A DNA stretch of 12,830 bases from Lentisphaeria bacterium (GTDB taxonomy: Bacteria; Verrucomicrobiota; Lentisphaeria; Oligosphaerales; JAFGRS01), in assembly GCA_016935045.1 (NCBI GenBank), contig JAFGRS010000726.1, forward strand, positions 1 to 12,830, given 5' to 3'. A model generated the notes under the pieces. That model ran no database searches. It was not told the DNA's origin and saw only the letters and a program-made list of their open reading frames with translations. This document shows, piece by piece, positions 5,976-12,830 of the stretch (the stretch's first letter is position 1; each line of letters begins with the position of its first letter). The position numbers were made by a program, and so were the translations under genes.

Positions 5976-7097
5976 GTGACGGAGCGCGAGAGGATTCTCT
6001 GTGTGTACCGGGGCAGCCGGCCCGACCGGGTGCCGGTCATGCTGGATCTGTCCCATTGGTTCTACCAGCGCACGCAACGCCCGTGGGACCTGAGCGCAGC
6101 CTATGCCGAGCCCGAATGGGATCTGATCGGCGTGCATCGGCGTCACGGTGTCGGGTTCTACATGCCCAACCTGGCGGCGTTCTATGGGACGTACTATCCC
6201 GATACGGTAAGGGTACGGACGACGAAGATGCGGACTCTCGAGGGTCTCGAGATCGTCAGCCGGTTCGAGACCCCGACGGGCAGCATCGAGAGGCGTCGGC
6301 GCTGGGAGCCGCGGACCTATGCCTGGGGCATCAGCCGCTGGGGGATTCGCACGCCACGGGATCTCGTCGTATTCGGGGAGGCGCTGGGGGAGCGTCGGTT
6401 TGAGCCCCACTGGGACCGTTATCGTGCCTGGGCGGATGCGGTGGGGGATCTTGGGGTCGTCTATCTGCCGTTGGGTTACAGTGCCGTGGGGCACCTCCTG
6501 CACTACTGGATGGGAGTCGAGGGATTCATCTATGGCCTGGCGGACGAACCGGCCCTGATGCGGCGCGTTGTGGAACGTGTGAACGCCAATACCCTGACGC
6601 TGGTGGATCTGGCGGCGCAGTCTCCGGCGGCAGTGGTCATCATGGGCGACAACATCTCCAGCGACGTGCAGCCGCCGCATCTCTTTGAGGAGTGGTCCGG
6701 GGCATTCTACCGCGAAGCCATCCGGCGGCTCCACGCCGGGGGCAAGAAGGTGGCGGTGCACATCGACGGCAAGCTGCGCGGTGCACTGCACATGGTCCGC
6801 GGCTGCGGCGCCGACGCGGCGGATGCGGTTACACCGACACCCATGGGCGACCTCACGCCGGCCCAGTGCCGCGGCGAGGCCGGCCCTGATCTCCTCCTCA
6901 GCGGGGGCGTGTCAGCGGACCTCTGGCTTCCCCACGTGCCCGTGGAACGCTTTGACCGTGCCGTGTTCGACTGGCTCGACCTGCGCCACAGCAGCCCCGC
7001 CCTCATCGCCAACGCGGGAGACCAGGTGCCCCCCGGCGCCGAGGAGAGCCGCATCGCGCGTCTGCTCGAACTGACCGAGAAACACGGGGCTTGGTGA
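5976..7097 (+). CDS. Uroporphyrinogen decarboxylase (URO-D) family protein, probably a methyltransferase-type homologue
   Basis: The 373-aa protein begins VTERERILCVYRGSRPDRVPV, the usual opening of URO-D/MtaA/CmuA-type proteins. Further family features are a mid-protein VIMGDNISSD (221-230), a strand-His block KKVAVHIDGKL (257-267) with His262, a metal- or substrate-site position in methyltransferase members, then a G-ADA-DAVTPTPMGD segment (277-292) and LLLSGGVSADL (306-316). The C-terminus has NAGDQVPPGA (346-355), equivalent to the conserved late barrel strand. In true heme-pathway enzymes the N-terminus carries Arg/Asp motifs that I do not see, so heme synthesis is unlikely. PVC genomes encode many such paralogues beside sugar-degradation genes, perhaps for demethylation. 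The GTG at 5976 is chosen because AGGAGGG lies 7 nt upstream; an in-frame ATG at 5877 would add 33 unconserved residues. It is divergent from the Tat isomerase-like gene. Confidence 0.85.
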   Translation: MTERERILCVYRGSRPDRVPVMLDLSHWFYQRTQRPWDLSAAYAEPEWDLIGVHRRHGVGFYMPNLAAFYGTYYPDTVRVRTTKMRTLEGLEIVSRFETPTGSIERRRRWEPRTYAWGISRWGIRTPRDLVVFGEALGERRFEPHWDRYRAWADAVGDLGVVYLPLGYSAVGHLLHYWMGVEGFIYGLADEPALMRRVVERVNANTLTLVDLAAQSPAAVVIMGDNISSDVQPPHLFEEWSGAFYREAIRRLHAGGKKVAVHIDGKLRGALHMVRGCGADAADAVTPTPMGDLTPAQCRGEAGPDLLLSGGVSADLWLPHVPVERFDRAVFDWLDLRHSSPALIANAGDQVPPGAEESRIARLLELTEKHGAW

Positions 7098-7167
7098 GGG
7101 GCGTCGTCCGCAGGCCGTCAGCGCTTCGCGCGGCGGGGGATCTCCCCGGTGCTCCACAGACGGGAAA

Positions 7168-7182
7168 GCGGTCACCGACCGC
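7168..7182. terminator. Hairpin between convergent genes, possible terminator
   Basis: GCGGTC (7168-7173) pairs with GACCGC (7177-7182) around a 3-base loop. It lies 70 nt after the URO-D-family stop and 50 nt after the LamG-protein stop on the other strand. On the minus strand it is followed by TTTCCC, a poor T-tract; on the plus strand there is none. It is the best terminator candidate in this 135-bp convergent gap, but weak. Confidence 0.28.
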
Positions 7183-7232
7183 CTGCTCCCGCACCGGGAT
7201 CCGCGGCAGCGGCGGCGCCACGACACCCCAGC

Positions 7233-8129
7233 CTACTTCCGGGCGGGGGGCGGCGTGTCGTGATCCCCGGGCGCTTCGCTGGGGAAGCCGATTTCGGCCA
7301 GACTCCGGACCGCCTCGACATAGGTCCGCACCTGTTCCGCGGCGAGGACGCAGTCGGTGACAACGATGTCATCCAGGGTCATGGGGTGGCCGCCGTGGCG
7401 GGGTCCCGGGCAGAGCTGGGTCACATCCCCGGGTCCGAACGGGCGTCCTCTGGTGGCATAGCGTGTCTTGAGTTCGCCGTCCCAGTAGACGCAGATCTCG
7501 GAGGCCGCCGCCACGGTGATGGCGGTGTGGCGCCAGGAGGAGTCCGTGAAGAGGATCCTGTCGCTGGCGACGTCGTTGCGGTTGGCGATCCCGGGGAAGT
7601 AGTACACCTGGAAGACACGGCGGGGTTCGGGCAGGGCGCACCATTCGCCCTTGCCCCGGACGAAGCTCCCGATGAGGCCCTTGCCGTGCAGGGTGAGAAC
7701 GTTGAACCCGGTGGTCTCCCGCATGGGCGCGTCCAGGCGCCACCAGGTCATCACCGAGATGGGGCGGTCCGGACTCAGGCCGGTACCCGACACCACGAGC
7801 GGGGCCTCGCCCTTGCCGGTGGCACAGCGGTACCCCGGGCCGGTGAGGCCGTTGGCGAAGGCGCCCTCGATGCCGGTCACGGTGGCGCCGATGCGGTTGA
7901 TCTCCGGGGTCCGCAACCCATGGCCGAAGGAATGGTAAAACACCACCCGGGCCGCGAAGGAGGGAGGCAGGTGGAAGCAGGCATGGGGGTCGCGGTCCGC
8001 GCCGGAGGCACCCGGGACTCCGCACACCGCGGCCCCGAGAAGGCTGCCCGCGACGAGGTGCGGCAGGCGGACACGTCGCGGCGTATCGCCTCGGCGGCAG
8101 GCGAACCCGGAGGACGGAGATCCCGCCAC
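7233..8129 (-). CDS. Exported LamG/concanavalin A-like domain protein
   Basis: From a GTG at 8129 the product is 298 aa. Residues 12-23 hold an Arg-rich n-region, 24-38 a hydrophobic core (LVAGSLLGAAVCGV), and cleavage is likely after GASGA near residue 44. Residues about 60-273 read as a LamG-type beta-sandwich: FYHSF (64-68), GPGYRCATG (97-105), the SVMTWWRLDAP strand pair (125-135), SSWRHTAITV (197-206), ICVYWDGEL (212-220), and the closing LDDIVVTDCVLAAEQV (252-267) found at the end of many LamG_3 domains. These domains usually bind or accompany carbohydrates; no catalytic motif is seen. The start is uncertain: no ATG fits, the ribosome site is weak, and GTGs at 8144 and 8330 are in frame, the last giving a repetitive Arg/Pro-rich extension. 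The gene is 197 bp downstream of the 1134-aa gene on the same strand and may be co-transcribed. Confidence 0.72.
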   Translation of the reverse strand: MAGSPSSGFACRRGDTPRRVRLPHLVAGSLLGAAVCGVPGASGADRDPHACFHLPPSFAARVVFYHSFGHGLRTPEINRIGATVTGIEGAFANGLTGPGYRCATGKGEAPLVVSGTGLSPDRPISVMTWWRLDAPMRETTGFNVLTLHGKGLIGSFVRGKGEWCALPEPRRVFQVYYFPGIANRNDVASDRILFTDSSWRHTAITVAAASEICVYWDGELKTRYATRGRPFGPGDVTQLCPGPRHGGHPMTLDDIVVTDCVLAAEQVRTYVEAVRSLAEIGFPSEAPGDHDTPPPARK

Positions 8130-8181
8130 AGGACCCAGCGACACCCCGACCCGCCGTTCCCGGCGGCTGCCCGATGGAGGA

Positions 8182-8246
8182 CCACGGTGGAGACCGCCGG
8201 CGCCGGGGGACAGATGGGGAGGGCCACGGTGGAGACCGCCGGCGCC
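8182..8246. repeat. Two identical 23-bp direct repeats
   Basis: The copies at 8182-8204 and 8224-8246 are identical (beginning CCACGGTGG, ending GCCGGCGCC) at a 42-bp pitch. The preceding bases are also similar (GATGGAGGA versus GATGGGGAGGG), suggesting a tandem duplication of roughly 40 bp. They lie in the 197-bp gap between the 1134-aa gene and the LamG gene. Each copy ends in the palindrome GCCGGC followed by GCC. Confidence 0.75.
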
Positions 8247-8326
8247 ACGACACGGCTGGCGGAGAGGCGCGGGCGGATGGACGGCCCGGGACCGGGAACG
8301 GCCATGGACATGGGGCCGTGCCGTCG

Positions 8327-11300
8327 TCACGGCAGCTTCTCCCCGGTGATGCGGAGGACGCGGACGTCGTGGCCCGGGAGTTCGAGACGGAGGTCATTCC
8401 CGGCGCCGGTCAGGAGGGTTCCGTCCTCGGTATTGGCGACGGCGACGGTTCCGGGCCGGAATCCGAGTATTTCGGGATCGACATGGAGGGTGACGGCGAG
8501 GGGTTCCCGGGTGTAGTTCGTGACTGCCGCGACGGCTTCCTGGCCGGGGACGCTGTAGAGGATGGCGGGGACATCCGCGTGGTCGGTGCGCAGCGGTTGG
8601 GGTCGATCGTCCTGTTCCCAGTAGCGGTAGACGACGAGTCTCTCCTCGTCCAGCAGTTGGCGGATGGGTTCGAAGAGGGGTGCGTTGGCCTGGTGCGCCT
8701 TGTCCCAGCTTGTGCCGAAGCCCCCGTAGCCGTCGAGTTCGTGCACGAGGCGGACCCCCGTGAAGGTGCGCTGGGTCCACGGGTCGGAGGCCAGGGCGCC
8801 GTGGTCGCCGAGGGGCACGGGCCAGACCCCCGCGAGATCGCCGGTGGAGGCCAGGAGGATGTACTCCCGTGTGTGACGGTCGTGCACATCGCCGCGGGAG
8901 TACTTCCATTCCCAGTCGTACTGGACCGTGGCGAAGCTCATCATGGGCAGCGGGTTGAAGCTGGTCATGTGGGGGAAGGTGATGGGGAGCATGCCGCGTT
9001 CGTTCATCATGACGAAGGTCCGCTTGGCCAGTTCGCGCAGGGCCCAGATGCCGGCGGCCGGGACGACGCTGCCATCCTCCCGGCGGTAGGCCGCGGTCAT
9101 GCGGGTATTGAAGGAGGGAGCGATGAACCAGTTGTCCCAGTACACGCCGCGGTTGGCCCCGATCTCGAAGGAGCGGGCATACCAGTAGAGGTTGAAGTCA
9201 ATGTAGGAGTCGGAGGGCACGACCTTGATCTCCCCGAGGCCGTTGCCCTTCTCGACCGAGCGCAGATCCGTCAGGCACCACTCGTCCTTGAAGGTCTCGA
9301 ACTCCTCACAGCCCTGGTGGCTGGCGCGGTTGTAGTAGAACACCATGGTCGTGCCGTAGCGGCTGCGCAGGTTGTGGCGAACGTGTCGTTCGTAGCTCTC
9401 CACCTTGCCGGGCCCATAGGGCTCGAAATACTCCCGCCCGCGTTGCACGACGGACTCCACCGCCTCGTTGTTCAGCTGCTCCCGGTTCCCCCGTGCCAGC
9501 ATCTCCCAGAACCAGAGGTTGCCGCCGGCCGGGTAGAACGAACCGCAGGTGCCCAGGCTGAACCAGTTGATGTCGGTACCCAGGAGCGAGTACCGTTCCC
9601 GCAGGTAGCGGTAGCGCCAGGCCCCGGGGGCCATCCCCGGCGGCACCAGCCGCGGCTTGACGGGTGCGGCCAGGATGCCGAAGGTGATCGTCCGCGCCTG
9701 GCGGCAGTCCGTGGGCCGGTTGATCAACGGGATGCGGAGGACCACGGCGTCGGGTCTGCGCTCCAGGACCATGTTCGGCGTGGCCGGGTCCCAGCCCCAG
9801 CCGGCATCGTTCTCCGCGAACCAGCACAGCCCCCGCACCGCGTCGCCCACATACACGTAGGGACAGAAGTTGGGAAGAAAATCGTCGCAGGCCACAGTCG
9901 TGGCGTCCCAGACCCCGCCTTCACCCCCGGGAATGGCCTGGGCAATGGGGGCCCGGATGCGGTCGCTGTTGGCATGGAGGAGGCCCGCCGCCTCCGCCCG
10001 GAACGGGATTTCCAGGACCAGTCCATGGACCGGAGTGTCGCAGCGGAGGGTGAGGTCGACCCGGGCCGTGCCGTCGTAGTCCCAGAGGACCTCGGTGGTC
10101 CCGGCCAGGCCGCCGGCATCGAAGCCCCCCCGCATCCGGACCTCGTGGGCGGCGGCATGGATCACCTCCAGCGCCCGTTCGCGCACGGCAGCCGCTTCGC
10201 CCGGCATGGTCACGGCGAAGCGGATCGGCGCGGCCAGGATCGGCTTGGCAATCCCCGTGTTGGCCGAGGTGCACACCACCTGCGCCGGCAACCCGAGTCC
10301 GCTCAGGCGGTGTTCGCGCAGTACGCTGCGCAGCACGTTCCCCTCCAGCGCCAGGGGTTCGAAGGGCGGATGGACGGTGGTGCTGCGCCCCACGGGGAGA
10401 CGTTCCCACGGGAAGACGTGGCGTTCGAAGCGGCGCACCGTCTCGCCGGCCGGCACGCCCTCGCCGGAGGCCTTGACGGCGATCTCGTAGTCCCCGTGCG
10501 GGAGGTCGATCTCGATATCCCTCTCGGCGAAGCCGTCGGCGAACTCCTCCGCCGGAATGCGCAGCGCCGTGATGTCCCTGCTCTCCAACCGGGACCGCAG
10601 GGTGCCGGTGACAGCATCGAGGCGGGCCTCGGCGGGCAGCCCGCGCACGTCCACGAGCAGGCGCAGCCGGCCCAGGTAGGGGTAGTGTGCGAGTCGGATA
10701 TCGATGGGGGGCCGTTCGGCGGTCGGCCCGATGCTCCACCGGTAGGGTTCCGGACTGCGTTTCCAGGAGGTGTTGCGGGCGTAGAACGTGGTGTTACCGG
10801 AGCGCACGGAGAGGTCGAGTTGGTAGGTGGTGGCGGGATCGTCGGCGGGCACGTCCACCACCAGGGTCTGCTCTCCTCCGGGGGGCAGGTTTCCCTGCCA
10901 CTCGCGGAGGATGGCGGGCATGTTGTTGCGCGTCAGTTCGGCGGCGGCGGCGAGGGCGATCCCGACCGCGGCTGGATTGTGGAGGACGAGCCTGCCCTTG
11001 AACGGCGGGAAACTGACGTCCCCATCGGCCTCAAAGCAGACCGCCGGGGCACCCGACGCCACGAAACGGAAGACAGGCCCCCCATGGGCGTACCCGCGGC
11101 CCAGGGCGGACCACTCCCATGGGTTCTTCCAGTTGCGGGTCACGTTGATCCGCCATTCGCCTTGCAGCGCCGTGCGCCCCACGGCGACCGTCCCCATGCT
11201 GCGGATGGGAATGGCGAACTCGGCGTGCCACCAGCCGTCGTGGAACCCGTGGGCCTGCTGCCAATCGCCCTTCCATGCGGGGCTCTCCCGGCCATTGCCC

Positions 11301-11731
11301 AGAACGTGGATGTTGCAGGCGCCCTTGCCGAGGGAGTTGACCAGGAACTGGTACTCGACGCAATCGGGAGACGCGGGCGTCGGGTTGACGTAGATCTCCA
11401 CCGAGTCGTCATGCACGGCTTTGAGCGAGTCCCGGTCCACCGATCGCACCAGGTCCCCCTCGTCGGGCAGACGACTTGCCAGCGCCACAAACAGCGTGTC
11501 CAACGTCGCCCCTACCCGGGCACGCACCCGGCGACGCTGCAGGACCCCGTTGTACTGCAGCCCGTCAAAACCCGCACTCACACGCCACTCGGCCGCGTCC
11601 ACCTTCCCGTCCAGGCGGGGAGCCGTCGCCATCAGCGGCACCACGATCTCGGCACACCACCCCCCAACAGCCCACAGACAAACCACCCCAGCCGCAGCCC
11701 ACCGTGAATACCGCAAACCCTTGCCGCCCAT
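8327..11731 (-). CDS. Large exported CBM9-like and DUF6067 (GH123-like) domain protein
   Basis: The product is 1134 aa. Residues 1-27 are a Sec signal peptide (basic KGLRYSR, hydrophobic core, cleavage after GWCA). Residues about 35-225 resemble a CBM9-like domain: APRLDGKVDAAEW (38-49), a DDSVEIYVNP strand (108-117), then WWHAEFAIPI (167-176) and WRINVTRN (193-200). Beta-rich linkers run to about 600. Residues about 600-970 match the DUF6067/GH123-like group: RGLCWFAENDAGWGW (633-647), LRIPLINRP (665-673), FGILAAPVKP (684-693), then a barrel-like region with YIDFNLYW (843-850) and GVYWDNW (862-868). The acidic residues at 844 and 866 are candidates for function but unproven. A short C-terminal beta-domain ends it. 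GH123 enzymes are N-acetyl-beta-galactosaminidases; that activity is not shown here. The ATG at 11731 has AGGAG upstream at 10-nt spacing; an upstream in-frame TTG (11752) is less likely. It lies downstream of the FKBP gene. Confidence 0.8.
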   Translation of the reverse strand: MGGKGLRYSRWAAAGVVCLWAVGGWCAEIVVPLMATAPRLDGKVDAAEWRVSAGFDGLQYNGVLQRRRVRARVGATLDTLFVALASRLPDEGDLVRSVDRDSLKAVHDDSVEIYVNPTPASPDCVEYQFLVNSLGKGACNIHVLGNGRESPAWKGDWQQAHGFHDGWWHAEFAIPIRSMGTVAVGRTALQGEWRINVTRNWKNPWEWSALGRGYAHGGPVFRFVASGAPAVCFEADGDVSFPPFKGRLVLHNPAAVGIALAAAAELTRNNMPAILREWQGNLPPGGEQTLVVDVPADDPATTYQLDLSVRSGNTTFYARNTSWKRSPEPYRWSIGPTAERPPIDIRLAHYPYLGRLRLLVDVRGLPAEARLDAVTGTLRSRLESRDITALRIPAEEFADGFAERDIEIDLPHGDYEIAVKASGEGVPAGETVRRFERHVFPWERLPVGRSTTVHPPFEPLALEGNVLRSVLREHRLSGLGLPAQVVCTSANTGIAKPILAAPIRFAVTMPGEAAAVRERALEVIHAAAHEVRMRGGFDAGGLAGTTEVLWDYDGTARVDLTLRCDTPVHGLVLEIPFRAEAAGLLHANSDRIRAPIAQAIPGGEGGVWDATTVACDDFLPNFCPYVYVGDAVRGLCWFAENDAGWGWDPATPNMVLERRPDAVVLRIPLINRPTDCRQARTITFGILAAPVKPRLVPPGMAPGAWRYRYLRERYSLLGTDINWFSLGTCGSFYPAGGNLWFWEMLARGNREQLNNEAVESVVQRGREYFEPYGPGKVESYERHVRHNLRSRYGTTMVFYYNRASHQGCEEFETFKDEWCLTDLRSVEKGNGLGEIKVVPSDSYIDFNLYWYARSFEIGANRGVYWDNWFIAPSFNTRMTAAYRREDGSVVPAAGIWALRELAKRTFVMMNERGMLPITFPHMTSFNPLPMMSFATVQYDWEWKYSRGDVHDRHTREYILLASTGDLAGVWPVPLGDHGALASDPWTQRTFTGVRLVHELDGYGGFGTSWDKAHQANAPLFEPIRQLLDEERLVVYRYWEQDDRPQPLRTDHADVPAILYSVPGQEAVAAVTNYTREPLAVTLHVDPEILGFRPGTVAVANTEDGTLLTGAGNDLRLELPGHDVRVLRITGEKLP

Positions 11732-11856
11732 GAAGACACATCTCCTGCTCAAGGGAGCCGGCGGAAGCCGTACCCGGGTCGCCTCGCAAGCGAATCCAGG
11801 CCCCCTTACGCCCGTGGATCATGGGGCGCGCGGAGGTGGAATGCCCGGACGAGATG

Positions 11857-11871
11857 CGCCGGAGCCCGGCG
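11857..11871 (-). terminator. Hairpin just after the FKBP stop codon
   Basis: CGCCGG and CCGGCG (11857-11862 and 11866-11871) form a 6-bp stem with a 3-base loop, starting 8 nt after the FKBP stop codon on the minus strand. Eight C separate stop and stem. There is no T-tract, so it may only slow or protect the transcript end rather than terminate. Confidence 0.25.
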
Positions 11872-11879
11872 GGGGGGGC

Positions 11880-12626
11880 TTACTGCCGGCGTCCGCCGGG
11901 GTCCTGGCGCGGGGCCGGGGCCTCAGCCTGATCCTTGATGTCGAGAAGTTCCACGTCGAAGCACAGGACGGCATCCGGTCCGATCTCCCTGCCCTTGCCC
12001 TGGGCCCCGTAGGCCAGGTCCGCCGGAATCACCAGTTCCCACTTCGACCCCACGGCCATCATCTGGAGGGCTTCCTGCCACCCCTTGATCACGTTCCGCA
12101 GCGGGAAAACGGCCGCTGCGCCGCGCTTGTAGGAGCTGTCGAACTCGTCACCGTTCACCAGCTTGCCGGCGTAGTGGACCTCGACGGTATCGGTGAGGGC
12201 CGGTTTGGTGCCCTCGCCCTGGCGAACCACACGGTACTGCAGGCCGCTGCCGGTCACCTGCCAGTCCGCCTTGGCCCTGTTGGTTTCCAGAAACGCGGCC
12301 CCTTCCCTGCGGTTCACCTCGCCCTGGACTCCCCGCTGCTGCTGCACCTTTTCGCGCATGCGCGTCCCGAAGGCGACCATGGTCTCCCTGGCCTCCGCCT
12401 GGTCGATGCTCGACGCCTCGCCCACGGCCGCCTGTCGCAGGGCGAAGCACAACGTTTCCAGATCGATTTCCCCCGCCAGTTCCTGGCCCGCCAGGGTATC
12501 CCCCATCTGCCGACCGATGAGGTAACTGACCTTGGCCTTCGCGGTGGACAGATCGGGCGCCACCGCACCGCGAACCGCCCCCACACAGAGGCCCATCGTC
12601 GCCATCGCCAAGATGATCCGAGTCAT
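11880..12626 (-). CDS. FKBP-type peptidyl-prolyl cis-trans isomerase (FkpA/Mip-like), exported
   Basis: This 248-aa protein catalyses cis-trans isomerisation at Xaa-Pro bonds, probably outside the cytoplasm. Residues 1-23 are a Sec signal peptide (MTRIILAMATMGLCVGAVRGAVA). Residues 25-120 are the helical N-terminal dimerisation domain of the FkpA/Mip/FklB type (KVSYLIGRQMGD near 32-43; a long charged helix 75-118). Residues 128-231 are the FKBP catalytic domain: VEVHYAGKLVNGDEFDSSY (148-166) with Tyr152, Phe162 and Asp163, VIKGWQEAL (179-187) with Trp183, and VIPADLAYG (199-207) with Tyr206, all active-site positions, then DAVLCFDVELLDI. A Pro/Arg/Gln-rich tail (232-248) follows. The start is supported by AAGGA 8 nt upstream. 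It is upstream of the 1134-aa exported protein with a 148-bp gap, so a shared role in export is possible but not shown. Confidence 0.95.
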   Translation of the reverse strand: MTRIILAMATMGLCVGAVRGAVAPDLSTAKAKVSYLIGRQMGDTLAGQELAGEIDLETLCFALRQAAVGEASSIDQAEARETMVAFGTRMREKVQQQRGVQGEVNRREGAAFLETNRAKADWQVTGSGLQYRVVRQGEGTKPALTDTVEVHYAGKLVNGDEFDSSYKRGAAAVFPLRNVIKGWQEALQMMAVGSKWELVIPADLAYGAQGKGREIGPDAVLCFDVELLDIKDQAEAPAPRQDPGGRRQ

Positions 12627-12699
12627 GAGAGAAGTCCTTTGCGTTGGGATCCGGAACAGGCACTGCGGCCGCCCCGGCGCCCGAAGTGCGTGAATTCTT

Positions 12700-12733
12700 A
12701 CTATATATCCTCATCCCCTCCCCTGCCGGGCAA
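12700..12733 (-). promoter_or_regulatory. Candidate promoter of the FKBP gene
   Basis: An AT-rich island stands out in GC-rich DNA. On the minus strand, TATAGT (12700-12705) matches 5/6 of the -10 consensus and would start transcription near 12693, about 67 nt before the ATG. A -35-like TTGCCC (12728-12733) is 22 bp away from it but 18 bp from the overlapping GATATA (12704-12709). The exact pairing is unclear. Confidence 0.35.
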
Positions 12734-12830
12734 GCCCCGCCGGAGGGCGCATGTCAGCTCCGTAGGTCCCTCTCCCCAGACCCGTACGAGGCGCAATGCG
12801 CTACCCTCGTAGAAGGCTGTTCCAAGGGAC

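Noticed and set aside
8174..11707. A 1177-codon open frame on the plus strand opposite the 1134-aa exported protein
   Set aside because: It mirrors the codon positions of the minus-strand gene, is low-complexity in Gly/Val/Asp/Arg/His, and has no recognisable domain. The minus strand has a signal peptide, a ribosome site and domain motifs.

Overview
The window is GC-rich bacterial chromosome. Its gene content fits the PVC superphylum, most likely a Lentisphaerota- or Kiritimatiellota-like member. The pointers are a DUF1559-type pseudopilin with an H-X9-DG C-terminus and no Gly before its FTLIE segment, a GH29 fucosidase, a very large exported CBM9-like/DUF6067-type protein, a LamG-fold exported protein and a URO-D-family protein. 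The assignment is inference from gene content, because no rRNA or universal marker gene is present. Seven protein-coding genes and one tRNA are supported. Many long open frames on the opposite strand are composition-driven shadows and are left out.

Layout, left to right. 1-581: no supported gene. 582-1259 (+): pseudopilin-like secreted protein. 1260-1707: no gene. 1708-1784 (-): tRNA with anticodon CAT, encoded CCA and a good promoter. 1832-2161: non-coding, with a strong double-hairpin element at 1973-2019. 2162-3472 (-): GH29 alpha-L-fucosidase. 3473-4234: a long non-coding stretch holding the most striking object in the window. This is four near-identical 25-bp palindromes at 56/57/57-bp pitch, with unrelated 31-32-bp spacers, which is CRISPR-like geometry without cas genes. 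4235-5698 (-): Tat-signal protein with an L-fucose/L-arabinose isomerase-like C-terminal region. 5976-7097 (+): divergently transcribed URO-D-family protein. 7233-8129 (-): exported LamG-like protein. 8327-11731 (-): 1134-aa exported CBM9-like/DUF6067 (GH123-like) protein. 11880-12626 (-): exported FKBP-type prolyl isomerase.

How the genes may work together: the theme is carbohydrate degradation. A GH29 exo-fucosidase, a sugar-isomerase-fold protein and a large extracytoplasmic glycan-active-looking protein share the minus strand, with a LamG-fold protein directly downstream of the last one. This fits use of fucose-containing or sulfated/host-type glycans, but only the GH29 assignment is firm enough to name a reaction. 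The FKBP protein upstream of the 1134-aa protein could help exported proteins fold. The gaps between genes are mostly 100-760 bp, so these are probably several transcription units rather than one operon.
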